Assembly: GCA_034370585.1 (NCBI GenBank)
Contig: CP139775.1
Location: 14,898,001 to 14,962,000 of the forward strand
From: Fragaria x ananassa
Lineage: Eukaryota; Streptophyta; Magnoliopsida; Rosales; Rosaceae
Length of the DNA stretch: 64,000 nt
Direction: 5' to 3'
A model generated the notes under the pieces. That model was not told where the DNA came from, did not search any database, and saw only the letters and a program-made list of their open reading frames with translations. The translations under genes were made by a program, and so were the position numbers. Each line of letters starts with the position of its first letter. The stretch's first letter is position 1. Positions 1 to 12,332 of the stretch are shown here, piece by piece.

Positions 1-2505
1 CAAGAAGAACCAACCCTTTCAAACACTATATGTCAAAATTATTCAGCATATTTGTACAGACAACCTCCAATTATATTGACAACAAGAAATAACCAATGCT
101 AGAATAGTCCTTGGACACGACACCATAACTATTGCTCACTCATCGACACGACTCATAACACCATCCTACCAAAACCTTAAACCTTTGCTCAAAAATGAGG
201 GACAACTAAACACACCAAAACAAAACAAACATAACCAAACAAAAATAAAAGCCCAAACTTGAGCCAAACAATAGCCCAGGCCCTAACCACCACCTCAGTG
301 GACCTTATGACGCCGACCACAAAGAGATCCCAACATATAGAAACAGTAGCAAATCTGCGCCCGGACCCGCTGCCAACGCCGAACGCCACCGGAAGGGAAC
401 CACCGCCTGATCATAGCTAGCGCACCATCCTCCAAAATCTACTTCAAAATATAGCAGCGGGACGCAATCTAAATCGACGAATCGAAAAGGGCTGGTCAAT
501 ACCGCCATGTTCTCCTCGTCGTCACACCACACTGTCGTTGCAGATCATCCCAACCCAAACTGTCACTTCTCGTTGACGACTGGACATCAATCGAAGCTAA
601 CACCGCTGCACACACACCCACCACTGATCCCTTCGTCCGTCCTCCATGAAATAGCAAGCATCTCACCATCCCACCACCACCACAGATCTCCAAGCCAACA
701 ACCACCAAAAGCAGTCACCCATGACTCTCATCCAACGACAACGTCAATGGACACGCCGTCGGATGGACAACTCTCAAATTTTCGAAACCCTAGAGTTGCC
801 TAGTTTCACGGAGCAAAAAAGTTGTCATATTTGTTTGGCTCTTCCAAACTTTTACCAAAATCAGTTACTTAAATTATTAACATCAACAAATAAATATTAA
901 GAAAAACCTGGGTGTGGTTGGTGTGATCGAAGCTTGTAGTTGTAGTGATATTCTAGGTTTGTTTACTAGACCCTGTTAATGGGTCTTATCTTATGTATTT
1001 CAGCTTGTGTTGAATAAAAATATCCTACCATTGCCAAAAATAAAAATATATTATGAAAAACTAGCTCCAACACATACACGCCACATGACACGTCCATACG
1101 TTGATTTTGATAAATAGAAATTGGACTTGAATTTTTGTTTATCAGATAAACAATTCAAATGCTTAACTAGTATGCAATGTGTCAAACTCATTACCTCTAA
1201 TTATGTCACTATAATAATTCATACTTAGCAATTCAACAACAATTTGTAGTTGTTGAAACGATAAATATAAAATTCAATTCATACTCGTTTGTACATATAC
1301 GATAAATCAGATGTACAAAGCATAAATATTTTCCCGAAACCTTAGCAAGAGAGTCGTCTTCCCTCCCTACACTCACTCAAGAACACAAAATTCTTTCTAA
1401 GGGCACGCCTCGTGGTGGCGGCGTCGGATGGGTTAGAGCGGACTAATGTTCGATGGTCTGAATAATCCCAATCTTAGTGCAAGCTGTGTAATGTTGCATG
1501 TGTTGCCCGAAATGCAAAGGAGATCTTCCCTTTGAGGAGAAGCGTGGATTCGACAGTTGGCGGACGTGGCTGGTACTGACCTCACCCAGACCAAAGAGTG
1601 ATTGTTTGGTGGGGAAGGTCGAAGAGGATCAAATCAGATATGAAGGGATCTGATCGGCGACTTCCAATGGACTTTGGGTTATGAAGGAGGAAGATTGGGA
1701 AGGTTGGTGATCAAGTCGGCTCATTAGGGAGGCTGGAAGAATGGACTGCCGGTCTACCTTCCATGTTGCGACAGTTTTGTCGTCGATGGTGGGATGGTGA
1801 GAACTTTGCTTGCAGGACAGTGGCGTAGTGATTTGCTGCATAATGCACTTTTGGTTTGGGCTTTGTGGAGTTAGGGGTGGTTTTGGGCTTGGGCCGAATC
1901 TCTTCTTATTTTATTTCTTATTTTATGCTTTATTACTTTTTTAAGTATTCAGTTAATGGTGGCTATATGCCGGAAATAAGACGCTCACATTGATAGGGTT
2001 GGGCGACATAGGCTAGGACCTAGTATGCATGCTCAGTGTGCCCTGTCAGTTTTAGGTAGGTGGCTAGTTCTTTGCGTTTTCATGAAACTCCGGCCAGTGA
2101 CAACATAGTGGGAAAGCTGATAGACATAGTAATTTATGCCTCTGTAAGAGCATTCTTTTTCCAGTATGTCCTCAAACTTAGAAATTCAATCTCATGGGTT
2201 ATGAAAAAAACAATCTTCCCCCATAGTTTTCATATGTAAAGGAAATGGTTCCCAAAGGAACAACTTTCCTCTCTTGATTCCTAAATCTGTGAACCAAACA
2301 TGGTTAGTGTAAAATGACAGAATATGCAAAATCCGAAAAAAATCCTTGTCTCATTAACACATGCACATTAATTGTACAGAATGGAGCTTATAAACTCCAT
2401 CACCAAAGGTTCAAAGTTGCTTATATGCATGGTAGAAATACCTCATTTTGATATTCACTCCAACTATATATCCTTGATCATGCACTAATTTAGTTCACAA
2501 AAGAA
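1..2505. other. Gene-poor flank upstream of the GH17 gene
   Basis: I see no gene I can defend here. Short open frames occur on both strands around 190-800, including a His/Pro/Ser-rich frame at 507-803 on the plus strand, but none resembles a known domain or shows convincing splice structure. The part from about 1360 to 2150 is G-rich and looks like degenerate transposon-derived sequence; I could not assign a family. The last few hundred bases before 2506 would be the promoter of the GH17 gene that starts at 2506. Confidence 0.5.
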
Positions 2506-2555
2506 ATGGCAGTACCGTATTTGATTGCACTCGTTAGTCTCACTACCAGAAGAAA

Positions 2556-2757
2556 GGCTTTAGCCGACGGACTTTAGCCGACGAAATTTTCCTTCGTCGG
2601 CTAAGTTAAATTTTCGTCGGCTATGGTAAACTTTAGCCGACGAAATTAATATGTCGTCGGCTAAAGAATTTATTTCGTCGGCTAAAGTTCACAGACTATG
2701 GCCGACGAAATATTTAAAAATTTAGCCGACGAAATTAATATGTCGTCCGCTAAAGTG
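2556..2757. repeat. Left subterminal repeat array of the CACTA element
   Basis: Repeated TTAGCCGACGAA and its complement TTCGTCGGCTAA lie in direct and inverted order, some as perfect hairpins around short AT spacers. In En/Spm, subterminal motifs of this kind are the binding sites of the TNPA protein; here that role is inferred from position. Confidence 0.85.
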
Positions 2758-3415
2758 CTTTATATTTGCAGATCTGGCCAGCTGCAGCTCATCTGGGAAA
2801 AAAAACGGGAGAAGAAAAAACGGAAGAAAAAGTTTGGGTGTTGTCGAAATCTGTCCATAATTAGTTTGTAGAGCTATATATAGGTACGTACATGTATATA
2901 TATGTTGATTAATTGAGTTTTATTTGAGTTGATTGATTTTGAGTGTGATTGAGTTGATTGATTTTGAGTACGTTGGATGTATATATATATATGTGTTGAT
3001 CGATTTGGTTGATGATTTGATAATATATATGAATTAAGTTGTTGTTAATAAATAGTAGATATATATATATATATGTTAATTAATTTATAATATTAATGTG
3101 TTGATATGGTATGAAGTTGTTGATGATATATATGAGTTGATGATGATTTTGTGATGATGTTGATATATAATATTGTTATGATCGAGTTGATTGATTTTGA
3201 GTATGTTAGATGTATATATATATATATATATGTTGATCGATTTGGTTGATGATTTGATATAATATATATATATATATATATATATGAAGTTGTTTATAAG
3301 TAGTAGATATATATATATGTTAATTAATTTATAATATTGTGTTGATGGTATATATGTCAATGATGATTTTGTGATGATGTAGATATATATATATATATAT
3401 AATATTGTTATGTAA

Positions 3416-3748
3416 CAGGGCCCTTCTAATGAGGGATCCCTTTTTTTGTTCATTTCTAGGGATAGGTCCACACCATTAGATCTGTTTTTTAATGGGCTTG
3501 AATGGTTGAGATTAAAACAAAAAATTTAACACTTATGTCAAACCTACACCGTTCAATATTATTAAAAATAAATCCCTCATTTGGATGACTTAACGATCAC
3601 CAAATTTTCTGAAAATTTGTAGAAATGATCTACTCATATAGCCCAACGAACTGAACGGTGAAGATTTGATTTTGTAATCGAAAAGTTCGTCAAATGATCT
3701 ATCCCTAAATATGAACAAAAAAAGGGATCCCTCATTGGAAGGGCCCTG
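3416..3748. mobile_element. Mutator-type MITE nested in the CACTA element
   Basis: Terminal inverted repeats of about 50 bp start CAGGGCCCTT and end AAGGGCCCTG, with only about three mismatches. They are flanked by an exact 10-bp direct duplication TGTTATGTAA (3406-3415 and 3749-3758). A 9-11 bp duplication is the mark of Mutator-like transposition. The 333-bp interior has no coding capacity. It sits between the left CACTA array and the TNP2 gene, so it inserted after the CACTA element was formed. Confidence 0.85.
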
Positions 3749-3921
3749 TGTTATGTAATTATTAAGTATATATATATATATGTGTTAATTAATTTGTTAT
3801 TAATTAGTTGTAGTACGTAGAATATATACTAAATGAATTGAGATTTTATATATGCATGGCATGAAATTTCATTAATAATTAGCTAGCGTTATACATATAT
3901 ATTTTGTTATATTTTCAGGAT

Positions 3922-6900
3922 ATGGATAAGAGTTGGATTTCGCTTCCAAAATGGAACAAAAGAGGTGCATGAGTTATGAGTTTTATAGAATATGCGCTGG
4001 CTAATGCTAATCGGAATACAATTTTCTATTGCCCGTGCACGAAATGTCAGTGTCGCAGCGATATGCATTGATTTCTCATTGACAAAGTATGACAGCACCT
4101 GAGGAGTAACGGGTTTTGGGAGAAGTACACATGTTGGTTATATCACGGTGAAACATCATCAGGGGGTCCGCATGATCATGGCCAATTTTCTGAGACGGGC
4201 AGTACATCCAACGATCCAACAACGGCATTCATCAACGACATGTTTCCTTATGAGAGCGGTGTATGCGCTCAAGAACAGTATATGTCTGACCCGGTGCAGC
4301 TCTTCCCTAGAGCTGTCAACACTGCTGGTATTGAAAAGTACAACAAACTGCTTGTTTTCCAACAGACCCCTGTGTACCCTGGTTGTCAGAAGACCGTTAT
4401 TGAAAGTGTGATGGACGTAATGAAGATTAAAGTTGAGACAAAATCGACCGTGAAGGCTGTTGATAATTATCTACAGTACACTGCTTCGATGCTGCCCCAC
4501 GGTCATCGTCTTCCTACCACTCATCGTAAGGTCCGATGTATCCTGAAAGATCTTGGGCTTTCTTACATCAAGATCCATGCATGCAGATATGACTGCGTTC
4601 TCTTCTGGGGTAAAGATCCAGAAGGGAATGACCTTGGTGGGCTTGACGCATGTCCGGTATGTCACACTGACAGGTATAAGCTGACTCCTGCAGGCAATAG
4701 GAAACTTGTGAAGGTACTTCGGTATTTCCCGTTGAGGGATAGGCTGGAGCGGCTGTACATGTCTTCACACAAGGCCAAAGCTATGAGATGGCACGCTGAT
4801 ATGGAATTACATGACGAAGATACCCTTATACACCCTGCTGACGGGGAGGCTTGGAAGCATATAGACAGAGAGTTTCCTCATTTTGCGTCAGAGATCCAAA
4901 ATGTGAGGCTCGGGCTCTCATCTGACGGGTTCAACCCTTTTGGCAACATGAGTCTTCAATACAGTGTATGACCGGTGATTTTGGTACCGTACAACCTTCC
5001 TCCATGGATGTGCATGAAAAAGGAATACAATATGTTGAGTTTGTTGATTCCGGGGCCCGGTTATCCAGGGAAGTGTCTCGATGTGTATTTGAGACCTTTG
5101 ATTGAAGAGCTTCAGTTTTTGTGGGACGTTGGTCATCCCACTTATGACAAGTACATGCACGAGATATTCTAGATGCATGTCATGGTTGTTGGTACCATCA
5201 GTGATTTTTCTGCCCGTGAGATGTTGTCGGGCAACGTTGTTAGGGGATACAAGGTTTATCCAGAGTGCCTTAGCGATGAGGAGAGCAGCAGTCATTGCAA
5301 CAAGATATGCAGATTGGGTCACCGTGCTTTCCTTCCATATAATCACGAACGGCGGTTCGATGACAAGGCATTTGATGAGACGGTAGAACACGGTGTGCCC
5401 CCAGAAGATGGACGGGGGAAAAAATTTTAGCAGTGCTTAATGAGTATGATTTTGGGCAGCTCAGCAATCATCCCAACATTGTGGCGGCAATACCTGAAAG
5501 ACCCGACATGTACAAATTCTGAACACATAAGAGCATATTCTGGGAACTCCCATACTGGAGTAAGTTGTTGATCAGGCATTACCTAGATGTGATGCACATA
5601 GAAAAGAATGTTTGCGACAGTGTGGTGGACACAGTGCTGAACTTGGAGGGGAAGACGAAAGACGGTCCTAAGGCACGCATTGATCTAAAAAAATGCAATT
5701 AAGAAGACATCTGTGGTTGAAAGAAGGGAAGAAAAAAAATGCCTCAAACTCCTTACACCGTGAAGCATGACCAGAAGAACGTAATTTTCAGGTGGATGAG
5801 TTGTGTAAAGTATCATTCAGGCTATGCAGGAAATATAGCCCGGTGTGTGAACTTCCGGGACAATAAGATGTACGGGTTGAAGAGTCATGACTGTCATATC
5901 CTGCTACAACGTCTCTTCCCTGTTTTCATTCGACCGTTCCTTCCCCGTCAGGTGGTGGAGCCGTTCGTAGCGTCGGCAAGATTCTTCCAGAAGTTATGCA
6001 CACGGGAAGTGAAAAAATCTAACCTCCAAGAAATGCAAAAGGACATCATTTATATCATGTGTAAATTTGAGAGGATATTTCCTTCAAATTTTTTTGACAT
6101 CATGCCTCACCTGATGATCCATCTTCCCGAGCAATCGTTGCTTACCGGTCCAGTACACTACACTTGGATGTATCTCATGGAAATGTACGTTTTTTACATC
6201 TGAATTCCTCAATATATATATACATGTTGAATAATCATAACACTTTGCAACTTGATTTATAGGCAACTTGGAGACTACAAAGATTATGTGGCTAATAAAT
6301 CCGCGCCTGAAGGATGTATAGCTGAAGCATATATTGCGCACGAGTGCGTCACCTACATGAAGTTGTATTTAGGAGCGTTGAAGGAAACAGACGAAGCCAT
6401 GCTGGTAGATGTACCGAAGTTCAATGTCATGCCGGTAGATGTACCGAAGTTCAATCTTTCCATACTCTCTAGTGATGTTGAAGTTTATGGAATTTTGCCA
6501 GACTCTTACAAGTTGCAACCACATGAGCTAGTCATTGTCCACTGGTGGGTATTGATTAACTGTCCAAAAGTTGAATACTGGAAAGACATCCATCTATATT
6601 TTCCAGACATTCATGGTGATCTCGAGTACCACAACAGGAAGTTCGCAAACTATTTTGGCAGCTGGGTACGTAATTCAATATTTATGTACGTATTTATGTT
6701 TATTGCATAATTATCCATATTTACAATGTTGAATGGTTGGTTGCAGATGAACCATATTCAATTTGATGGTCACCCAAATTGGTCGCACGAACTAAGACTT
6801 CTAGCGATGAAGCCGATAATGTCAAGAGTTTATCCGATATGCAAGGTGAATGACATGCAATTTATATGTGAACAGAGAGACAGCAGACGGAGAACACAAA

Positions 6901-7484
6901 ATTCTGGGGTGATGGTGCATGGTGGGCGGAATGGAGTTGACTATTACGGTGTTCTCCATTCAGTGGTGAAACTCGTTTACGGTGAATGCATGACAGTGCA
7001 CCTCTTCAAGTGTAGATAGTTTGATACTAGCCCGCAGAGCATGAAGACCGATCAGTACGGAATATTATTGGTGAACACTGCTACAAGTTCTTACGAAGAT
7101 GACCCGTTCGTTTTTGCCACATCGGTAAAACAAGTGTTTTACCTTGATGACCTTGCTAAGGGTGACGCATGGAAAGTAGTCAACCTTGTGCACCCTCGAA
7201 ACATTTACCAGGTGGCTACACTTGGAGAGGCCGAAGACTAGGAAGAAGATGTTGCGTATCAAGAGCCTAACGCAATAGGTATTCCTAACTCCTCTACCGT
7301 TTGTCTTAATAATTTTAAAGCGGGTCGTTCGGTGCGAATTAGTGATGAAGAGCCAAGGCTTATTGATGTTGATCCAAATCAAGAAACAGACGAAGACTCT
7401 GGCGATGAGGAAATGCATAGATTACCAGAAATTAATTCTGACACCGAATAAGACTCATCGGATGATTCCGATTACGAGCCTTAG
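3922..7484 (+). pseudogene. TNP2-type CACTA transposase, degraded
   Basis: The product is the catalytic transposase of plant CACTA elements. Reading across stops, one sees in order a transposase-associated N-terminus (MDKSWISLPKWNKR at 3922), the TNP2 core (GLSYIKIHACRYDC near 4560; MRWHADMELHDEDTLIHPADG near 4790), the HYLDVMHIEKNVCD motif near 5580, a DUF4218 region (YHSGYAGNIARCVN near 5815 to about 6180) and a DUF4216 region near 6850-7010. An acidic tail ends in DYEP and TAG at 7482-7484. In-frame stops include 3970-3972, 4969-4971 and 5170-5172, with frame changes near 5430. Introns are likely around 6190-6262 and 6665-6747. It cannot make a full transposase. Confidence 0.88.
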
Positions 7485-7660
7485 TTTTAATTTAGAGGAC
7501 GTAATACATTAATTTGTAATAAAAAAAGATTGTATTACCTTAATTTATAATTTACATATGTTGAATTCATATTTCTGTTATTTTATATGAATTTTGGTGA
7601 TATATGAACATGAAATTAGTATGGTTTAAACCTTCTGTTTTAGGGTTTGTATTTTTTTAC

Positions 7661-8066
7661 TTAAGCCGACGAAATACGCATTAATTCGTCGGGCTAAACC
7701 ATCTTAGCCGACGAATTATATTAGAAGTCGTCGGTTAAAACCATATTAGCCGACGAATTATATTAGAAGTCGTCGGCTAAAACCATCTTAGCCGACGAAG
7801 TCAACTAGAAGTCGTCGGCTAAAACCATCTTAGCCGACGAAATATATTAGAAGTCGTCGGCTAAAATATAATTTGTCTGCTAAAACTATCTTAGCCGACG
7901 AAGTCAATTAGAAGTCGTCGGCTAAAACCATCTTAGCCGACGAAGTATATTAGAAGTCGTCGGCTAATACCATCTTAGCCGACAAATACCCTATATTTCG
8001 TCGGCTTTATTAATTTTTTATTACATACTATAGCCGACGAATGTATTAGGGTATTCGTCGGCTAAA
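7661..8066. repeat. Internal array of the CACTA 12-bp motif, just after TNP2
   Basis: About ten spaced hairpin units of roughly 40 bp, each with TTAGCCGACGAA, a short spacer such as GTCAACTAGAA, and GTCGTCGGCTAA. The motif matches the terminal arrays but lies in the middle of the element, between its two genes, where CACTA elements usually have none. Confidence 0.85.
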
Positions 8067-8098
8067 TCCTAAACTTTTTCTGTTACATACTGTAGCCC

Positions 8099-8377
8099 TA
8101 TCTTCGGTGGTTATTTTGCGTAAAATTTTTATACAACTTGTTGCGTCTCATCGATTTGAAAATATTTTCAGTTGAAAGTCCGGCCAAAATACGAAATTTA
8201 GACGGTCCAACGACCTTTTCCGTGCATTTAGGGGTTTGACTTTTGAGATTGACCGTCCGGATCGAGCACCTAACCTTGTCGGATCAAGTTGCATTTTTTC
8301 CCATACATGTATTTTATCATGATTGTCAGATCTGACCGTCGGATTTCCGTTTCTCAAGTTTGATCATCATAACCACA
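8099..8377 (+). repeat. Direct repeat, first copy (about 275 bp)
   Basis: From TATCTTCGGTGGTTATTTT to the sequence around TTGATCATCATAACC. It is repeated at 8605-8885 with scattered substitutions and about 230 bp between the copies. No open frame is convincing in either copy. It lies between the two internal 12-mer arrays. Confidence 0.85.
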
Positions 8378-8604
8378 ACATGCCTATTAATGTTGTATAA
8401 CTTATTTACCAAGTGTTAAGTAAATGTTCCGTTTCAAAAACAAACTATACGTAAAACCTTCAAACATAAAAAAGTCGTGAAATAAGATATGACCAGAATG
8501 GCGAAATACGTCCACGGTTGAAAAATCACAGTATTCCGGTAAAGTTTCGGTGCCGATAGTTGCGGTCAATGGAATTTTTCATTCTTTCTCCCTATGAGTA
8601 GCCG

Positions 8605-8885
8605 TATCTTCGGTGGTTATTTTACGTAAAATTTTTATACGACTTGTTGCGTCTCATCGGTTTGAAACTATTTTCAGTTGAAGGTCCGGCCAAAATACGT
8701 AATTTAGACTGTCCAATGACATTTTCCGTGCGTTTAGGGGTTTGACTTAATGGATTGACCGTCCGGATCGAGCCCTTCACCTTGTCGGATCAAGTTCAAG
8801 TGTTTTCCCATACATGTATTTTATCATGATGGTCAGATCTGACGGTCGGATTTTCGTTTCTCAAATTTGATCATCACAATCACAA
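8605..8885 (+). repeat. Direct repeat, second copy
   Basis: Matches 8099-8377 over nearly its whole length, including CGACTTGTTGCGTCTCATCG and GGTCCGGCCAAAATACG. The two copies differ by point changes, so the duplication is not very recent. Confidence 0.85.
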
Positions 8886-8913
8886 TCACAGTTTGACGAA
8901 TGTATAAAAAGTA

Positions 8914-9103
8914 CTATAGCCGACGAATTTCAAAGGTTTAGCCGACGAATTTATTGTTTAGCCGATGAATTTTATAGGTTTAGCCGACGAATTTCAAAGG
9001 TTTAGCCGACGAATTTTATCTTAGCCAACGAGATTATTATTTTAGCCAACGAAATTATTATTTATTATCTTTAGCCGACGAAATAATAATTTCGTCGGCT
9101 AAA
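8914..9103. repeat. Second internal array of the CACTA 12-bp motif
   Basis: Units of TTTAGCCGACGAATTTCAAAGG and variants, mostly in direct orientation, ending in an inverted pair at 9070-9103. It lies just before the leader of the TNPA-type gene. Confidence 0.85.
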
Positions 9104-9149
9104 GTTTTCGGGTATAACCCAGCGCTCGACTGGTTGAAAGCCCTAGCCT

Positions 9150-9710
9150 CCGCCTCCTCTCCCTCTCCGAATTTCCCCTCCTCCGCCTCCGCTCCCTCTC
9201 CCGGTCGCCACCCTCTCCCTCTCCCTCTCCAGGTCTCCGCCTCCTCTCCCTCTCCCTCTCCAGGTCTTCGCCTCCGCTCCCTCTCTCGGTCTCCGCCTCC
9301 GCTCCCTCTCCCTCTCCCGGTCTCCGCCTCCTCTCCCTCTCCCGGTCTCCGACTTCGCTCCCTCTCCCAATCCCGGTCTCCGCCTCCTCTCCCTCTCCCG
9401 GTCTCCGCCTCCGCTCCCTCTCCCAGTCGCCGCCCTCTCCCTCTCCCGGTCTCCGCCTCCTCTCCCTCTCCCTCTCCCGGTCTCCGCCTCCTCTCCCTCT
9501 CCCTCTCCCGGTCTTCGCCTCCGCTCCCTTTCCCTCTCCGGCCGGCCTCCTCCTCCTGCTCTGTCCGGCCGATTAAGTTTTCCTGCTCCGGCCGGCCTCC
9601 TCCTCCTCCTCCTCTGACCTCCTCCTCCTCCTGCTCCGGCCGGCCGGCCTCCCCGTCTTGCTGCTCCGGCCTCCTCCTCCTCCTCCTGCGTCCTCCCTCC
9701 TCCTCCTCGA
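9150..9710 (+). repeat. Pyrimidine-rich minisatellite
   Basis: Imperfect tandem units built on CTCCCTCTCCCGGTCTCCGCCT, grading into CTCCTCCTC runs. It gives an open frame of Ser/Pro/Leu repeats at 9134-9856 on the plus strand, which I regard as a by-product of the repeat. It probably lies in the leader or promoter of the TNPA-type gene. Confidence 0.85.
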
Positions 9711-9734
9711 GTACATTTCTGAGCTTTAGTTTTA

Positions 9735-10010
9735 TTTTGTGTTTGCTTTTATTTTCCGGTCAATTGCAATGTTGTGGTGTTGTTAGGAAGTGTATATTTG
9801 TATTTAGGAAGTGTATATTTTTATTTAATAAGTGTATATTTGTATTTAGTATTTAGGAAATGTATATATTTGTTTTGTATTTTATGTTTGCTTTGATTTT
9901 CCGGTCAATTGCAATGTTGTGGTGTTGTTAGGAAGTGTATATTTGTATTTAGGAAGTGTATATTTGTATTTAGGAAGTGGAAATTTGTATTTAGGAAGTG
10001 TATATATATA
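9735..10010 (+). repeat. Nested direct repeats with TTAGGAAGTGTATATTTGTA units
   Basis: A segment beginning near GCTTTTATTTTCCGGTCAAT at about 9747 recurs near 9890. Each copy trails into tandem units of TTAGGAAGTGTATATTTGTA. No gene is visible; it precedes the TNPA-type gene. Confidence 0.8.
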
Positions 10011-10092
10011 TATATATATTTTTTTTGACTAATTGAATGAGTTTACATTTTTTGATTTTGTGGCCTTGATTCAAATTAATATTTTAAACAGG

Positions 10093-12207
10093 ATGAGTGG
10101 TAATATTAGATCGACGAAGGGTTCTAAGGGCCAAAGGTCCGAATCGTCTGAGGGAACCTCTAGCAACCCTCAGACGTCGTTTCAAGGCCTCATGACAGCT
10201 AGACATGCGATCCTTCTGCAGACGGCGCAGAGGCAGCCGGAGGTGCCCCCTTCATCGAGGCAGCGGGGCTTCCCTCATTCCTCGAGGCAGTTGTTTACTC
10301 AACCCCAGACGGAGGTGTCTGCACCCCGTATGCCTGAGATACACCGAGCGCCCACTTCAGGTCCTACTTCTTCGGATAGTGGGTCATCTGGGGTACAGAT
10401 GCCGCCGCCTCACCTATTCCTTCCGCGGATGATACCGGCCATACCTCCAATCGATGACTCATGGACGCCGATTTATCCACTGCCCCCGCTAGTGGCTCCA
10501 TCAGCGGCGTACCGGTTCGTGCCTTTTGATACGCCTCTTATTTCCGCGAGGGTATCATCATCGGAGACAGAATCCGTCGCGTCCGCCGCATCGCCCTCAG
10601 GTAATGAAAGATGAATGATTTGTTTTCTTATAATTCTCTAATTTTTATAATCAATTTGGTTTATCATGTGATAGGCACCGTCGGAGCGAAGCCGGCAAAA
10701 AAGAAGAGAGGCCCCGTCACAGGGAATGCTCTCGAGAAGATCGTCGGTACCTCATGGAGGATCGTCATCGATACTGACGGAGATGGCCACATAGTATCGG
10801 GCGGGAAGTCGAGGAAGTACTCCGGCCGCGTGGGCGCTCTCATTAGGGATAAAGTCCCTATGTTGTGGTCAGACTGGGGCGAGGTCCCGCAGGAGGTTAA
10901 GGACATGGTCCACAACGCGATGTCGGTGAGTTTACAAAATGCCTCAATAATATTATGTATTACATTGTAGATTTCACGAAAAATTAAACTAATAAACGGT
11001 TAAATACAGGTGTGGTTTGAGGTTCCCGAGCCTCTGAAAAGCAGCTGGGCGGACTTTGTGCATGGGGGAAGGTACGTTGGGAAGTTAATGAAAAAACAAA
11101 ATTGTATGTGATATTAATAATATTTCTAATATTTTTGTTGTATCTGTAGGTACAAGGAGTGGAAGAACGAGTTGCGGACCCATTGGACTACGCACGGGAA
11201 CGTACGTTCTGGTACCCCTACTGAGTTCCAGTACAGAGAGTACGAGTGGCGTTGGCTGCTGACATCAGAATTCAACAACCCTCGTAAATAGGTATTTAAA
11301 AAAATTAATTAGTTAATTTGTCATTAAGTACGTGCGTTTTTAAATATTTTACTAATAGTTAAGTTTTTTCTTTGAATGCGGTTTCCCGGGCGAACGCTCA
11401 GAACCGGCAACGCAACACAAGGAACCATCATGCCGGTTCTAGACCGTTCGCTGTCTTCATGGACGAGGCGGCCAGGGAACATCTAGAGGTCAACCAGTAC
11501 GTCTATACGTACGAGAAAGCATATCCTGACTCCCAAGAGGATATTGTAAGTCATCTTACGTTTTTAAATTTTTAATTTTACTTATATATATGTGAAAATG
11601 TTAATTAATTATTTTTTTCCTATCCAATTAGGCGAAGGTGAGGGAGGCTAGTGACGAGGTGATGAGTGCTATAGTGAGGGAGACATGGCCGGACACGCAG
11701 GAGGAAGAGATGTCCGAAGCCATGTCCCGGATCGACACTTCGGATCCGACGGTTGGGGCGAGGATCATGGGCACAGCCTTCCCACCGCGAGCAAACAACT
11801 TCTACTGCCGGGGTCTAGGAAAGAAGGGCGAGGGGGTCCTGAAGACCACTCCAGGATTTCAACGAAATACAGCCTCGACCAGCAGCAGGACCACGACCAC
11901 CAGGACGACTCAGCTGCTACAGTCGGAACTTCAGAGACTACGGGAACAGCAAGCTGCTCATGTTGCCTATAATGCAGTGCAGGCAACCTATAATGCCGCG
12001 CAGGTAGCCTATAATGCCGAGGTACATGCCATCCAGCAGGCCCAGCAGCGGCAGATGTTCTAGTACATGCAGGACTTTACAGCTGCCCAGCTCCAGGGAC
12101 TTCCGGCTCCGCCCTTGCCTCCGCCCATACCGCTACCCCAGCCGCCGCAAGCTCTGCAGCAGCCCCCAGAACCGGATATTAATTTAGACCATCTAGATTT
12201 TGTGTAG
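10093..12207 (+). pseudogene. TNPA-type (Ptta/En/Spm) CACTA gene, degraded
   Basis: The family provides the DNA-binding accessory protein of CACTA elements. Exons read by eye: 10093-10600 (MSGNIRSTKGSKG, Ser/Pro-rich), 10675-10925 (GTSWRIVIDTDGDG, then a conserved GR.GALIRDKVP block), 11010-11071 (VWFEVPEPLKSSW), 11150-11291 (YKEWKNELRTHWTTHGNV), 11381-11545 and 11632-12207. The last exon has NNFYCRGLGKKGEG and a coiled-coil-like Gln/Ala-rich stretch with AYNAVQATYNAAQVAYNA repeats. Defects: a TAG at the end of exon 4 (11288-11290), a missing AG acceptor before 11381 (reads GCG) and a TAG at 12061-12063. More intact than TNP2, but not obviously functional. Confidence 0.82.
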
Positions 12208-12332
12208 TTGATGAATTATATACTTTTATGTGCTTGTTATTGGTTATATGGAATTGTTTTTGTGTTTTTTGCAGCTTGCTTGGAATGGTAATTTAAAAAT
12301 TTTGGGGTTTTTTTTTTATACTGGAATGGACT

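Noticed and set aside
507..803. 98-codon plus-strand frame rich in His, Pro and Ser
   Set aside because: Low-complexity composition, no domain, no splice or promoter context.
3085..3471. 128-codon minus-strand frame of Ile/Tyr repeats
   Set aside because: Encoded by TATATA microsatellites.
7661..8066. CRISPR-like array of regularly spaced repeats
   Set aside because: Spacers are near-identical, repeats are the CACTA motif in hairpin pairs, and the genome is a plant's.
9134..9856. 240-codon Ser/Pro/Leu frame
   Set aside because: Entirely the product of the CT minisatellite; the mirrored Gly/Arg frame on the minus strand is equally open.
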